The notes beneath the pieces are model-generated. The model was not told where the DNA came from. It ran no database searches and saw only the letters and a list, made by a program, of their open reading frames with translations. 64,000 bases of DNA, from assembly GCF_015234305.1 (NCBI RefSeq), contig NZ_JADGMI010000001.1, positions 434,001 through 498,000 of the forward strand, read 5' to 3'. Made by a program: the position numbers and the translations under genes. The stretch is from Superficieibacter sp. 1612_C1 (GTDB lineage: Bacteria > Pseudomonadota > Gammaproteobacteria > Enterobacterales > Enterobacteriaceae). Numbering within the stretch: the first letter of the stretch is position 1; each line of letters starts with the position of its first letter. Positions 9,846-19,390 of this stretch are shown in pieces.

Positions 9846-9920
9846 TGGCTGGGGTACGAGGATTCGAACCTCGGAATGCTGGTATCAGAAACCAGAGCCT
9901 TACCACTTGGCGATACCCCA
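9846..9920 (-). tRNA. glnX: tRNA-Gln (CTG)
   Basis: 75-nt cloverleaf including an encoded CCA end (TGG at 9846-9848 on the plus strand). Anticodon loop TTCTGAT gives anticodon CTG. Last gene of the seven-tRNA operon; identical to the next copy upstream. Confidence 0.97.
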
Positions 9921-9979
9921 ATGGTTTGTCGGATATGACTCCAACAGGTGCGCTCAGTACAACGAACGTCTTTTAAAAT

Positions 9980-10054
9980 TGGCTGGGGTACGAGGATTCG
10001 AACCTCGGAATGCTGGTATCAGAAACCAGAGCCTTACCACTTGGCGATACCCCA
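9980..10054 (-). tRNA. glnV: tRNA-Gln (CTG)
   Basis: 75-nt tRNA with encoded CCA and anticodon CTG, reading CAG. It duplicates the 9846-9920 gene and occupies the glnV position of the E. coli operon. Confidence 0.97.
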
Positions 10055-10101
10055 ACAATTTGTTCCGGAGATAACGAGTTAAACTCACTACATCCTGTAA
10101 C

Positions 10102-10178
10102 TGGTGGCTACGACGGGATTCGAACCTGTGACCCCATCATTATGAGTGATGTGCTCTAACCAACTGAGCTACGTAGCC
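10102..10178 (-). tRNA. metU: tRNA-Met elongator (CAT)
   Basis: 77-nt elongator methionine tRNA beginning GGCTACGTAGC with anticodon CAT and encoded CCA. Same sequence as the first gene of the operon. Confidence 0.97.
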
Positions 10179-10199
10179 AAATACTATCACATTCTTTGA

Positions 10200-10274
10200 T
10201 GGCTGGGGTACCTGGATTCGAACCAGGGAATGCCGGTATCAAAAACCGGTGCCTTACCGCTTGGCGATACCCCA
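10200..10274 (-). tRNA. glnW: tRNA-Gln (TTG)
   Basis: 75-nt tRNA with anticodon loop TTTTGAT, anticodon TTG, reading CAA. Encoded CCA. One of two identical copies. Confidence 0.97.
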
Positions 10275-10311
10275 ATGCCTGTCGCGGTAAACCCGCACAT
10301 ATCAAAGAATT

Positions 10312-10386
10312 TGGCTGGGGTACCTGGATTCGAACCAGGGAATGCCGGTATCAAAAACCGGTGCCTTACCGCTTGGCGATACCCCA
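10312..10386 (-). tRNA. glnU: tRNA-Gln (TTG)
   Basis: 75-nt tRNA identical to the 10200-10274 copy, anticodon TTG, encoded CCA. Confidence 0.97.
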
Positions 10387-10490
10387 ACAAATCTTCTTCC
10401 AGATAAGATTTCTTCGGGCAATATCGCAAGTGGCCTTAGAGGCTCACTTACCGCCTGGAGAAACCCTATCCGCGCAACGCTTATCGGAAA

Positions 10491-10575
10491 TGGTGCGGGA
10501 GGCGAGACTTGAACTCGCACACCTTGCGGCGCCAGAACCTAAATCTGGTGCGTCTACCAATTTCGCCACTCCCGC
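10491..10575 (-). tRNA. leuW: tRNA-Leu (TAG)
   Basis: 85-nt class II tRNA starting GCGGGAGTGGC with the long variable arm; anticodon TAG within CCAGATTTAGG. Encoded CCA. Second gene of the operon. Confidence 0.97.
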
Positions 10576-10582
10576 AAAAAGA

Positions 10583-10659
10583 TGGTGGCTACGACGGGAT
10601 TCGAACCTGTGACCCCATCATTATGAGTGATGTGCTCTAACCAACTGAGCTACGTAGCC
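10583..10659 (-). tRNA. metT: tRNA-Met elongator (CAT)
   Basis: 77-nt elongator methionine tRNA, first gene of the metT-leuW-glnU-glnW-metU-glnV-glnX operon. Anticodon CAT, encoded CCA. A consensus-like promoter lies just upstream. Confidence 0.97.
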
Positions 10660-10697
10660 ATCTTTTTTCGCGTTACCTTATCGGCGTTGCGGGGCGC

Positions 10698-10726
10698 ATT
10701 ATGCGTATTGGACCCTGAAGCGTCAA
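10698..10726 (-). promoter_or_regulatory. Promoter of the tRNA operon
   Basis: Minus strand: -35 TTGACG (10721-10726), 17-bp spacer, -10 CATAAT (10698-10703), followed by a GC-rich GCGCCCC discriminator typical of stringently controlled stable-RNA promoters. Confidence 0.85.
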
Positions 10727-10830
10727 CACCTTTTTCACTGAAAGTAGCCCGAAAGTGACTGTTTGGTTAGGTTGCGAACAGCGTGGCGTAATATTCGTCA
10801 ATTATTGAAAAAGGGTTGCGGATTGTATGC

Positions 10831-10864
10831 TTAAAAACAGCAGCGGACCCCGCAGGGTCCGCTG
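10831..10864 (-). terminator. Terminator of asnB
   Basis: Ten-base-pair hairpin CAGCGGACCC/GGGTCCGCTG (10841-10864) followed on the minus strand by CTGTTTTTAAG, just after the asnB stop. Confidence 0.88.
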
Positions 10865-10878
10865 TGAGGCAGGCGTAA

Positions 10879-12543
10879 TTATTTGTACGCCGACTGGTGC
10901 ACACCAACCGCGCGGCCTGATGGATCGTTCATCGTTTTAAACGCTTCATCCCATTCGATAGCTTTGGCTGAGGAGCAGGCGACTGACGGGCCACCCGGCA
11001 CACATTCTGCGGCGCTCGGGACCGGGAACAGCTCTTCAAAAATTTCACGGTACAAATACGCTTCTTTCGACGATGGCGTGTTGTACGGGAAGCGGAAGCT
11101 GGCGGTTTCCAGTTGTTGATCGGAAACCTGCTTCGCTGCCACTTCTTTCAGCGTATCGATCCAGCTGTAGCCTACGCCATCGGAGAACTGCTCTTTCTGA
11201 CGCCATGCCACGCTTGCCGGCAGATAGGATTCAAAACATTCGCGCAGGATATGTTTTTCCATTTTGCCGTTGCCGCACATTTTGTCCTGCGGGTTAATGC
11301 GCATCGCCACGTCGAGGAATTTTTTATCGAGGAAGGGCACGCGTGCTTCCACGCCCCAGGCCGACATCGCCTTGTTAGCGCGGGCGCAGTCGAACATATG
11401 CAGCGCCTGCAACTTACGCACAGTCTCTTCGTGTAACTCTTTTGCATCTGGCGCTTTATGGAAATAGAGGTAGCCACCAAACACTTCATCGGAGCCTTCG
11501 CCGGAGAGCACCATTTTAATGCCCATCGCTTTGATTTTACGCGACATCAGATACATCGGCGTCGAGGCGCGGATGGTGGTGACATCATAGGTTTCGATGT
11601 GGTAAATCACGTCACGGATGGCATCCAGACCTTCCTGCACGGTGAAGTGGATCTCATGATGGACGGTGCCAAGGTGGTTAGCCACTTCCTGTGCGGCTTT
11701 CAGATCCGGCGCACCTTCCAGCCCGACGGCAAAGGAGTGTAGCTGTGGCCACCAGGCTTCTGAGCGCTCCTGATCTTCCACGCGGCGGGCCGCGAATTTC
11801 TTGGTGATCGCGGAGATCACGGAAGAGTCCAGGCCGCCAGAGAGCAGCACACCATACGGCACATCGGACATCAGGTGGCTTTTCACCGCCTCTTCCAGTG
11901 CCTGACGCAGTTCGTTTTTATCGGTAACGTTGTCTTTTACCGCCTCGTAGCTGAACCAGTCGCGATGATAGTACGGACGAATTTCACCGTCCTGACTCCA
12001 CAGGTAGCTGCCTGCCGGGAACTCTTTAATGGTGCGGCATACCGGCACCAGCGCTTTCATTTCTGAGGCAATATACAGGTTGCCGTGTTCGTCGTGCCCC
12101 ATATACAGCGGAATAATACCGATATGATCGCGACCAATCAGGTACGCGTCTTTTTCACTGTCGTAAAGCACGAAAGCAAACATGCCCTGTAGTTCATCGA
12201 GGAATTCGGGACCTTTTTCCTGATACAGCGCGAGGATAACTTCACAGTCGGAGCCCGTCTGGAAATGATAACGGTCGCCATATTCAGCGCGCAGTGCCTG
12301 GTGGTTGTAGATCTCACCGTTAACGGCCAGCGCATGCGTTTTTTTCTCGTTATACAGCGGCTGGGCACCGGCGTTAACGTCGACAATCGACAGACGTTCG
12401 TGTGCGAGGATGGCTTTATCGCTTGCGTAAACGCCGGACCAGTCCGGACCACGGTGGCGCATCAGACGTGACAGCTCCAGCGCTTTTTTACGCAGCTCAC
12501 CCGCGTCAGTTTTAATATCCAGTACGCCAAAAATAGAACACAT
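10879..12543 (-). CDS. asnB: Asparagine synthetase B (glutamine-hydrolysing)
   Basis: Class II asparagine synthetase that amidates aspartate using glutamine and ATP. The ATG at 12543 gives 554 aa starting MCSIFG, so the catalytic Cys2 becomes the N-terminal nucleophile after Met removal; longer in-frame extensions would bury it and are rejected. The N-terminal glutaminase domain covers about residues 2-190, and the synthetase domain carries the PPi loop LLSGGLDSS near residue 232. Followed by its own terminator. A 10-bp direct repeat upstream may mark regulator sites. Confidence 0.97.
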   Translation of the reverse strand: MCSIFGVLDIKTDAGELRKKALELSRLMRHRGPDWSGVYASDKAILAHERLSIVDVNAGAQPLYNEKKTHALAVNGEIYNHQALRAEYGDRYHFQTGSDCEVILALYQEKGPEFLDELQGMFAFVLYDSEKDAYLIGRDHIGIIPLYMGHDEHGNLYIASEMKALVPVCRTIKEFPAGSYLWSQDGEIRPYYHRDWFSYEAVKDNVTDKNELRQALEEAVKSHLMSDVPYGVLLSGGLDSSVISAITKKFAARRVEDQERSEAWWPQLHSFAVGLEGAPDLKAAQEVANHLGTVHHEIHFTVQEGLDAIRDVIYHIETYDVTTIRASTPMYLMSRKIKAMGIKMVLSGEGSDEVFGGYLYFHKAPDAKELHEETVRKLQALHMFDCARANKAMSAWGVEARVPFLDKKFLDVAMRINPQDKMCGNGKMEKHILRECFESYLPASVAWRQKEQFSDGVGYSWIDTLKEVAAKQVSDQQLETASFRFPYNTPSSKEAYLYREIFEELFPVPSAAECVPGGPSVACSSAKAIEWDEAFKTMNDPSGRAVGVHQSAYK

Positions 12544-12899
12544 AACCTTCTCCGTTAACCCTGTGATGTTGCCTGATAATGAAAATGCCGCAAAGCCGGG
12601 CGGTGCGCAAGGGTTTTGGTGGAGGGATCGGAAAAAATGCAATAGCGATTAGCGAATGATGAAAAAACGCTGTCTCCAGAGAAGATATATTAGCGAATAT
12701 GCATTTTTAAGGCGTTTTTATTGAATAAGGGTTTCGAGGAGGGCGGAGATAAAACCCGTTTAGGTAAGGTTGATGGCAAACCGTCCGTGGATATCGGGGC
12801 GACCACCGGGTTGGGCCTCCCTCCGGGAACCCAATCCCGGCGTTTCCCCTGAGAGGCCATGCTGGCAGCCGTCTGACCACGTCCGCAGGCGTGGTGTTG
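12544..12899. other. nagD-asnB intergenic region
   Basis: Contains the asnB leader and promoter area, two copies of ATTAGCGAAT (12648-12657 and 12689-12698), a 51-bp repeat shared with the pgm-potE gap (12779-12829), and a small ACCACG/CGTGGT hairpin just after the nagD stop. No gene seen. Confidence 0.7.
12779..12829 (+). repeat. 51-bp dispersed repeat, copy 1
   Basis: The block beginning aaccgtccgtggatatcg and ending ctccctccgggaa is identical to 28903-28953, in the same orientation. It lies in the 3' flank of the nag operon. Internal self-complementarity (GGGTT and, just past the block, AACCC) could form a hairpin in this copy. Not a REP or ERIC sequence; family not recognised. Confidence 0.85.
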
Positions 12900-13652
12900 T
12901 TAAAAAATATCAATCTCGGCGACGGAGGGATAAATCCACGATGGCCGAAAAGGCATGCTATCAATATCATCCAGCGTCGACACGCCAGAGAGCACCAGAA
13001 TAGTTTCCAGCCCGGCCTGAAAACCGGCCAGAATATCGGTGCGCAGGTTATCGCCAACAATCACCGTCTGCTCGGAATGCGCCTGCATGGTGTTCAGCGC
13101 GGCGCGAATAATCCACGGGCTGGGTTTGCCCACGCAAAACGGTTTACGTCCGGAGATTTTCTCAATACCCGCGCAGAGCGCCCCGCAGGCCGGATAGAAG
13201 CCGCGGCCGTGGGTGTCCGGGTTGGTGGCGATAAACCGTGCGCCGTTAGCGACAAAGAAGGCCGCTTTGTGCATCATTTCCCAGTTGTAGGAGCGGGTTT
13301 CGCCGACGATAACAAAGTCCGGGTTCACGTCAGTGATGGTAAAACCGGCTTTATACAGTTCATGAATCAACGCGCCTTCACCCACTACGTATGCTTTTTT
13401 CCCCTCCTGCTTGCGCAGAAAGTCGGCGGTCGCCATGGCGGAGGTATAGAAAACGCTGTCCGGCACGTTGATACCGGCGGTGGCAAAACGGTTAGCCAGG
13501 TCTTGTCCGGTCTGTGAAGGATAGTTAGTCAACAGGACCAGCGGCAGGCCCTTCTCCAGAATACGGGTTAAAAACTCTGCGGCACCTGGTACAGCAACGT
13601 TATCGTGCATCAGCACGCCGTCAATATCACAAATGATGTTTTGAATGGTCAT
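12900..13652 (-). CDS. nagD: Ribonucleotide monophosphatase NagD
   Basis: 250-aa HAD-superfamily (type IIA cap) phosphatase, active on UMP/GMP-type nucleotides in E. coli, last gene of nagBACD. The DxD motif CDIDGVLMHD (D9, D11) and the late GDNLRTDI motif are intact. The ATG at 13652 matches the E. coli start MTI; an in-frame TTG upstream is ignored. Its physiological role within an amino-sugar operon is not settled. Confidence 0.95.
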   Translation of the reverse strand: MTIQNIICDIDGVLMHDNVAVPGAAEFLTRILEKGLPLVLLTNYPSQTGQDLANRFATAGINVPDSVFYTSAMATADFLRKQEGKKAYVVGEGALIHELYKAGFTITDVNPDFVIVGETRSYNWEMMHKAAFFVANGARFIATNPDTHGRGFYPACGALCAGIEKISGRKPFCVGKPSPWIIRAALNTMQAHSEQTVIVGDNLRTDILAGFQAGLETILVLSGVSTLDDIDSMPFRPSWIYPSVAEIDIF

Positions 13653-13696
13653 GAACAACCCAGTTGTAAAAATAAGGTAACGACTATAAGCCGCCG

Positions 13697-14917
13697 TTAA
13701 TTTTCCAGCAAACGTTGCAGCAAAATCCCGTTTAGCATGGCGCGTTTGACCAGCGCGAAAGCGCCAATCGCGGAGCGGTGATCCAGCGTCGAGCGCACCA
13801 CCGGGAGGTTTTTACGGAACGCCTGTAGCGCCTGAGTATTGATGCAGCTTTCAATGGCTGGCAGGAGGATCTTTTCTGCTTCGACGATTTCCCCGGCGAT
13901 CACCACTTTCTGCGGATTAAAGAGGTTGATGGCGATGGCAATGGTTTTACCCAGATGACGCCCCACGTGCTCTATGACTTCACTGGCGAGCGCATCGCCT
14001 TTATTAGCGGCCTTACAGATTGTTTTGATCGTACAGTCATCCGGCTTCACACGGCTCTGATGACCCTTTTCCAGTAACTGACGAACGCGTTGTTCAATGG
14101 CGGCATTGGCGGCAACGGTTTCCAGACAGCCAAAATTGCCGCAGTGACAGCGCTCGCCCAGCGGGTCGACCTGAATATGGCCGATCTCGCCGACGTTGCC
14201 GTTACGGCCGATGAAAATGCGACCATTGGAGATGATCCCCGCGCCAGTCCCGCGATGCACGCGAACCAGAATGGAGTCCGCACAATCCTGGCTGGCACCG
14301 AAATAGTGTTCCGCCAGCGCCAGGCTGCGAATGTCGTGACCCACAAAACAGGTGACGTTGAAGCGTTTTTCCAGCGCCTCTACCAGCGACCAGTTTTCCA
14401 CCTGAATATGCGGCATGTAGCGAATGACGCCGCTCTCTGGATCGACCAGTCCCGGCAGGATCACCGAGATGGCGATCAGTTCGCGTATCTTGCGCTGGCA
14501 GTCCTCGATAAAGCGGGCAATGGTGTTAAGCAGCGCGTGTTCGAGTGTTTCCTGGGTGCGCTCTGGCAGAGGGTAGTGCTCTTCAGCCAGCACTTTGCTG
14601 CTCAGATCGTAAAGGGTGAGGGTGGTGTCGTAGCGACCGAGCCGGACGCCGATAGCATGAAAATGACGGGTTTCTGTGATGATGGAAATAGCGCGGCGGC
14701 CCCCGGTAGAGGCCTGCTGATCGACTTCTTTGATCAGACCGCGCTCGATAAGCTGACGCGTGATTTTGGTCACGCTGGCCGGGGCGAGCTGGCTCTGTTC
14801 GGCAATCTGAATGCGCGAGATAGGCCCGTGCTGATCAATCAGGCGGTAGACAGCCGCACCGTTGAGCTGTTTAACGAGGTCAACATTACCAATCTGAGCT
14901 TGCCCGCCTGATGTCAT
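13697..14917 (-). CDS. nagC: N-acetylglucosamine repressor NagC
   Basis: 406-aa ROK-family repressor, same length as E. coli NagC. An N-terminal winged helix-turn-helix (about residues 15-75, ISRIQIAEQSQLAPASVTKITRQL) is followed by a ROK sugar-sensing domain with the zinc motif CHCGNFGC. GlcNAc-6-phosphate is the inducer. NagC represses nagBACD, nagE and chiP; matching palindromic operators are visible at those promoters here. It lies 9 bp after nagA in the operon. Confidence 0.97.
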   Translation of the reverse strand: MTSGGQAQIGNVDLVKQLNGAAVYRLIDQHGPISRIQIAEQSQLAPASVTKITRQLIERGLIKEVDQQASTGGRRAISIITETRHFHAIGVRLGRYDTTLTLYDLSSKVLAEEHYPLPERTQETLEHALLNTIARFIEDCQRKIRELIAISVILPGLVDPESGVIRYMPHIQVENWSLVEALEKRFNVTCFVGHDIRSLALAEHYFGASQDCADSILVRVHRGTGAGIISNGRIFIGRNGNVGEIGHIQVDPLGERCHCGNFGCLETVAANAAIEQRVRQLLEKGHQSRVKPDDCTIKTICKAANKGDALASEVIEHVGRHLGKTIAIAINLFNPQKVVIAGEIVEAEKILLPAIESCINTQALQAFRKNLPVVRSTLDHRSAIGAFALVKRAMLNGILLQRLLEN

Positions 14918-14926
14918 ACTTTCTCT

Positions 14927-16075
14927 TTACCCGTTGACGACCTCGTTACCATTAACGATAGTCTTGATGATCTTATAATCGCGCGTGAACGCGGTCAGGT
15001 TGGCCACCATGCCTGGTGCAATGCTGCCCAACTGCTTATCTACGCCAATGGCGCGTGCCGGATAAAGTGTTGCCATGCGCAGTGCTTCATCCAGTGCGAT
15101 ATTCACGTGCTCGACCAGATTGCGCACCCCCTCAATCATGGTCAGCGACGAACCGCTTAACGTGCCGTTTTCATCCACGCACAGTCCGTTACGGTAGTAT
15201 ATTGTTTTACCAGCAAAAATGAACTGATCAATATCTGCGCCAGCGGGCGCGGTGGCGTCCGTTACCAGACAAAGTTTATCGCCTTTCAGACGCTTAGCGT
15301 TACGAATATTCACATAATCAACGTGAAGTCCGTCAGCAATAATGCCACACCATACGTCTGGCTCGTCAAAAATTGCGCCAATTAACCCCGGTTCGCGGCC
15401 GCTGATATATGGCATCGCGTTATAAAGGTGGGTGGCGAAAGTGATCCCGGCGCGGAAGCCGCGTTTTGCTTCTTTTACCGTGGCATTAGAGTGTCCGGCA
15501 GAAACAACGATTCCCGCCGCTGCCAGTTGAGTAATGACCTCAGGCGCAACCTGCTCCGGCGCGAGGGTGATTTTGGTGATCACATCGGCGTTCTCACACA
15601 GAAAATCGACCAGCGCGGCATCCGGCATACGTACAAACTGCGGATTATGGGTGCCTTTTTTAACGATGTTGAGCCACGGCCCTTCCAGATGCAGACCCAG
15701 CGCCTGATGCGGATGTTTCGCCAGGTATTCGCGCATCACGCGGACGCCCTGTTTCATTAGATCGTCGCTGGTGGTAATCAGCGTCGGCAGGTAGCTGGTA
15801 CAGCCCGATTTTTCATTGGCGCGCTGCATAATTTCAAGCGTTTCAATGCTGACCGCATCGGCGGTGTCGTTAAACTGCACGCCGCCGCAGCCGTTCAACT
15901 GAACATCAATAAAACCGGGGGAGACGATGGCCCCGTTCAGCGACCGCTGTTCAATCCCCGCAGGCAGTTCCGTCAGCGGACAAAGACGTTCGATCAGGCC
16001 ATTGGCGATAACAATCGCATGGTCATCAAGGATTTCGTGACCGGTATAAATCCGGCCGTGGGTTAATGCATACAT
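14927..16075 (-). CDS. nagA: N-acetylglucosamine-6-phosphate deacetylase NagA
   Basis: 382-aa amidohydrolase producing glucosamine-6-phosphate and acetate from GlcNAc-6-P. Metal and catalytic motifs are conserved: [23 protein letters not shown] and [10 protein letters not shown]. Second gene of nagBACD, 57 bp after nagB. By consuming the NagC inducer it sets induction of the regulon. Confidence 0.97.
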   Translation of the reverse strand: MYALTHGRIYTGHEILDDHAIVIANGLIERLCPLTELPAGIEQRSLNGAIVSPGFIDVQLNGCGGVQFNDTADAVSIETLEIMQRANEKSGCTSYLPTLITTSDDLMKQGVRVMREYLAKHPHQALGLHLEGPWLNIVKKGTHNPQFVRMPDAALVDFLCENADVITKITLAPEQVAPEVITQLAAAGIVVSAGHSNATVKEAKRGFRAGITFATHLYNAMPYISGREPGLIGAIFDEPDVWCGIIADGLHVDYVNIRNAKRLKGDKLCLVTDATAPAGADIDQFIFAGKTIYYRNGLCVDENGTLSGSSLTMIEGVRNLVEHVNIALDEALRMATLYPARAIGVDKQLGSIAPGMVANLTAFTRDYKIIKTIVNGNEVVNG

Positions 16076-16132
16076 GTCGACCCCCGGTGGGAAAAATAAC
16101 CGTCCTGCGCACGAGGGCAGGACGGTGGGATA

Positions 16133-16933
16133 TTACAGACCTTTGATATTTTCAGCTTCCAGCTCGTTGAAATATTTCAGGGTCTTCACTTTCAGTTCCA
16201 TGGTAGACGGTTCGTCACAGACCACGATGGCTTTCGGATGCAGTTGCAGGCAGCTGATGGTCCACATGTGATTAACGTTACCTTCGACCGCCGCCTGCAA
16301 CGCCTGCGCTTTCACACCGCCCAGCACCAGGATCATTACTTCTTCGGCATCCAGCAGGGTGCCGACGCCCACGGTCAGGGCATATTTGGGCACCTGGTTA
16401 ACGTCATTATCAAAGAAGCGAGAGTTTGCCACGCGAGTGTCATGGGTCAGCGTTTTAATACGGGTACGCGATGCCAGAGACGAGGCGGGTTCGTTAAACG
16501 CAATGTGACCATCGTTGCCCACGCCACCCATAAACAGGTGAATTTTACCGTAGGAGCGAATTTTATCTTCATAGCGACGGCATTCTGCGTCAATATCTGG
16601 CGCGTTACCATTCAGCAGGTTGATGTTTTCAGCCGGGATATCAACGTGATCGAAAAAGTTATGGTGCATAAAGCTGTAGTAGCTTTCCGGATGCTCTTTC
16701 GGCAGGCCAACGTATTCGTCCATGTTGAAGGTCACAACATGTTTGAAGCTGACTTCGCCCGCTTTATGCATAGCAACCAGCGCTTTATAAGCGGTCAGCG
16801 GGGTGCCGCCGGTCGGCAGGCCAAGAATAAATGGACGATCCGCGGTCGGTTTAAAGGCATTGATGCGGTTAACGATATGGCGTGCCGCCCATTTTCCGAC
16901 CTGCTCAGCCGTTGCCAGTGGAATCAGTCTCAT
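16133..16933 (-). CDS. nagB: Glucosamine-6-phosphate deaminase NagB
   Basis: 266-aa hexameric isomerase-deaminase converting glucosamine-6-P to fructose-6-P and ammonia, allosterically activated by GlcNAc-6-P. Active-site motifs [10 protein letters not shown] (general base Asp) and [14 protein letters not shown] are intact. First gene of nagBACD, divergent from nagE across a NagC/CRP control region of 326 bp. Confidence 0.97.
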   Translation of the reverse strand: MRLIPLATAEQVGKWAARHIVNRINAFKPTADRPFILGLPTGGTPLTAYKALVAMHKAGEVSFKHVVTFNMDEYVGLPKEHPESYYSFMHHNFFDHVDIPAENINLLNGNAPDIDAECRRYEDKIRSYGKIHLFMGGVGNDGHIAFNEPASSLASRTRIKTLTHDTRVANSRFFDNDVNQVPKYALTVGVGTLLDAEEVMILVLGGVKAQALQAAVEGNVNHMWTISCLQLHPKAIVVCDEPSTMELKVKTLKYFNELEAENIKGL

Positions 16934-17031
16934 TGTTCACCTCTAAAGTATAAGAAAAAAGTGTGCAGATTGAGCGTCTGTGCAGTGATAAGAGTAATGC
17001 ACTTTGTCACTGAGCGGGGTAAATCTGCCTT

Positions 17032-17054
17032 GATTTTTTGAATTGTAAAATAAG
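17032..17054. promoter_or_regulatory. nagC box: Probable NagC operator for nagB
   Basis: TTTTGAATTGTAAAATAA, an imperfect AT-rich dyad at the position of the E. coli nagB operator. Weaker than the nagE site, as in E. coli. Confidence 0.55.
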
Positions 17055-17097
17055 TTTTGCCGCATGACCAGCATTATGCCGGGTTGAAAACGATATT

Positions 17098-17115
17098 TGG
17101 TGATTAAAATCACAA
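17098..17115. promoter_or_regulatory. CRP-like site between nagB and nagE
   Basis: TGGTGATTAAAATCACAA resembles TGTGA-N6-TCACA, with one good half (TCACA) and one near-consensus half (GGTGA). Confidence 0.7.
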
Positions 17116-17126
17116 AAAACACGGAT

Positions 17127-17147
17127 TTAATTTGCGATACGAATTAA
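17127..17147. promoter_or_regulatory. nagC box: NagC operator for nagE
   Basis: Six-base inverted arms TTAATT/AATTAA around TGCGATACG, matching the high-affinity E. coli nagE operator. Confidence 0.82.
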
Positions 17148-17259
17148 TTTTGCAGAGAATCATCATCTGTGTGAATTCAATCAGTGATTGCAGCAGTTGT
17201 CTCACAATAAAAAGGCTGTCTTAAACGAGCCTTATCAGGGTTTCTCAGGGGGAATGACA

Positions 17260-19212
17260 ATGAACGTTTTAGGCTTTTTTCAGCGGTTGGGCAGGGCGTT
17301 ACAGCTCCCTATCGCTGTACTACCGGTCGCGGCGCTGCTGTTGCGCTTCGGTCAACCCGATCTGCTTAATGTGCCGTTTATCGCCCAGGCGGGCGGCGCA
17401 ATTTTTGACAACCTGGCGTTAATCTTTGCCATCGGTGTTGCGTCAAGCTGGTCTAAAGACAGCGCGGGGGCAGCGGCGCTGGCAGGCGCTGTGGGTTACT
17501 TCGTGTTGACCAGAGCGATGGTCACGATTAACCCGGAAATTAATATGGGTGTGCTGGCCGGTATCATTACCGGTTTAGTGGGCGGTGCGGTCTATAACCG
17601 CTGGGCGGATATCAAACTCCCTGACTTCCTGAGCTTCTTTGGTGGCAAACGCTTTGTGCCGATCGCCACCGGATTCTTCTGTCTGATCCTGGCGGCGGTT
17701 TTCGGCTACGTCTGGCCGCCGGTGCAGCACGCAATTCATTCTGGTGGTGAATGGATTGTTTCTGCTGGCGCACTGGGTTCCGGTATTTTTGGCTTCATCA
17801 ACCGTCTGCTGATCCCCACGGGCCTGCATCAGGTGTTGAATACCATTGCCTGGTTCCAGATTGGCGAGTTTACCAATACCGCAGGCGTGGTCTTCCATGG
17901 CGACATCAACCGTTTCTACGCGGGTGACGGTACTGCCGGGATGTTTATGTCCGGCTTCTTCCCGATCATGATGTTCGGTCTGCCGGGTGCTGCGCTGGCG
18001 ATGTACTTCGCCGCGCCGAAAGCGCGTCGTCCGATGGTCGGCGGCATGCTGCTGTCGGTCGCCATTACGGCGTTCCTCACCGGCGTTACCGAGCCGCTGG
18101 AATTCCTGTTCATGTTCCTCGCGCCGCTGCTGTATCTCCTGCACGCGCTGCTGACCGGGATCAGCTTGTTTGTGGCGACCGCGCTGAATATCCATGCCGG
18201 GTTCTCCTTCTCTGCCGGTGCCATCGACTACGCGTTGATGTATAACCTGCCAGCGGCCAGCAGCAACGTCTGGATGCTGGTGGTGATGGGTCTGATTTTC
18301 TTCGCTATCTACTTTGTGGTGTTCAGCTTTGTGATCCGCATGTTCAACCTGAAAACGCCGGGCCGTGAAGATGAAGAAGTCAATATCGTAAAAGAAGAAG
18401 CCAACAGCAATACCGAAGAGGGCTTAACCCAACTGGCGACTAACTATATCGCTGCGGTTGGCGGTACAGATAACCTGAAAGCCATCGATGCCTGTATTAC
18501 GCGTCTGCGTCTGAGCGTTGCGGACTCTGCGCTGGTGAATGATGCCATGTGCAAACGCCTCGGCGCTTCTGGGGTGGTGAAACTGAACAAACAGACTATT
18601 CAGGTCATCGTGGGAGCAAAAGCGGAATCCATCGGCGACGTGATGAAACGCGTGGTGGCGCGTGGTCCGGTACCGGCGGCGACAGGTTCTGTCTCTCCGG
18701 TGGCGGCTGCCCCTGTCGCGGCGAAGCCACAGGCCGTACCCAATGCCAGAGTAATAGCCGAACTGGTTTCGCCAATTACCGGTGAAATTGTCGCGCTGGA
18801 CGCGGTGCCTGATGAAGCCTTCGCCAGCAAAGCGGTTGGTGACGGCGTGGCGGTGAAACCGACGGATAAAACCGTGGTTGCACCGGCGGCGGGGACTGTT
18901 GTCAAAATCTTCAACACCAACCATGCCTTCTGTCTGGAAACAGAAAACGGCGCGGAAATTGTAGTCCATATGGGCATTGATACCGTGGCGCTGGGCGGCA
19001 AGGGCTTTACGCGTCTGGTAGAAGAGGGCGCGAAAGTGGTGGCGGGGCAGCCGGTTCTCGAACTGGATCTGGACTTCCTCAACGCCAACGCGCGTTCGAT
19101 GATTAGCCCGGTGGTGTGTAGCAACAGCGACGACTATAGCGCGCTGGTGCTTCAGGCGACAGGCCATGTCGTCGCGGGGCAGACGCCGCTGTATGAGATC
19201 AAAAGCAAATAA
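17260..19212 (+). CDS. nagE: PTS N-acetylglucosamine transporter, EIICBA (NagE)
   Basis: 650-aa single-chain PTS permease (E. coli 648) that imports and phosphorylates GlcNAc. The order is membrane EIIC (residues 1 to about 360), EIIB with phosphocysteine C412 (IDACITRLRL) and EIIA with phosphohistidine H570 (IVVHMGIDT), joined by an Ala/Pro-rich linker near 475-495. The ATG at 17260 (MNVLGFFQ) follows GGGGGA by six bases; upstream codons are not conserved. Controlled by NagC and CRP from the shared region. Confidence 0.97.
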   Translation: MNVLGFFQRLGRALQLPIAVLPVAALLLRFGQPDLLNVPFIAQAGGAIFDNLALIFAIGVASSWSKDSAGAAALAGAVGYFVLTRAMVTINPEINMGVLAGIITGLVGGAVYNRWADIKLPDFLSFFGGKRFVPIATGFFCLILAAVFGYVWPPVQHAIHSGGEWIVSAGALGSGIFGFINRLLIPTGLHQVLNTIAWFQIGEFTNTAGVVFHGDINRFYAGDGTAGMFMSGFFPIMMFGLPGAALAMYFAAPKARRPMVGGMLLSVAITAFLTGVTEPLEFLFMFLAPLLYLLHALLTGISLFVATALNIHAGFSFSAGAIDYALMYNLPAASSNVWMLVVMGLIFFAIYFVVFSFVIRMFNLKTPGREDEEVNIVKEEANSNTEEGLTQLATNYIAAVGGTDNLKAIDACITRLRLSVADSALVNDAMCKRLGASGVVKLNKQTIQVIVGAKAESIGDVMKRVVARGPVPAATGSVSPVAAAPVAAKPQAVPNARVIAELVSPITGEIVALDAVPDEAFASKAVGDGVAVKPTDKTVVAPAAGTVVKIFNTNHAFCLETENGAEIVVHMGIDTVALGGKGFTRLVEEGAKVVAGQPVLELDLDFLNANARSMISPVVCSNSDDYSALVLQATGHVVAGQTPLYEIKSK

Positions 19213-19237
19213 TCTGACCACATCATTGTGATGACGG

Positions 19238-19270
19238 AAGCGGCGGGGGCGACCTCCGCCGCTTTTTTTT
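19238..19270 (+). terminator. Terminator of nagE
   Basis: GCGGCGG/CCGCCGC stem (19240-19262) followed by eight T residues. Confidence 0.9.
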
Positions 19271-19390
19271 GCGCCGTTCATCCCCATAATTCTCATCCGA
19301 ACCGTAATTTCCGCAACTAATGGTTGTCTCTGGCACTGGCTTATAAGATCATACCCCGTTATCTGTTGTTTACGCTTTGAGGAACCCAAG

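Larger units (their letters stand above)
16934..17259. promoter_or_regulatory. Divergent nagB-nagE control region
   Basis: Contains two NagC-type operators about 94 bp apart (centres near 17043 and 17137) with a CRP-like site between them (17098-17115). In E. coli the same layout lets NagC bridge both operators by a loop while CRP activates both genes. Sites are read from sequence; looping is inferred. Confidence 0.8.

Noticed and set aside
9846-10659. Repeated tRNA genes as possible integration (att) duplications
   Set aside because: The copies are full-length tRNA genes in the conserved operon order; no integrase or mobile genes are nearby.
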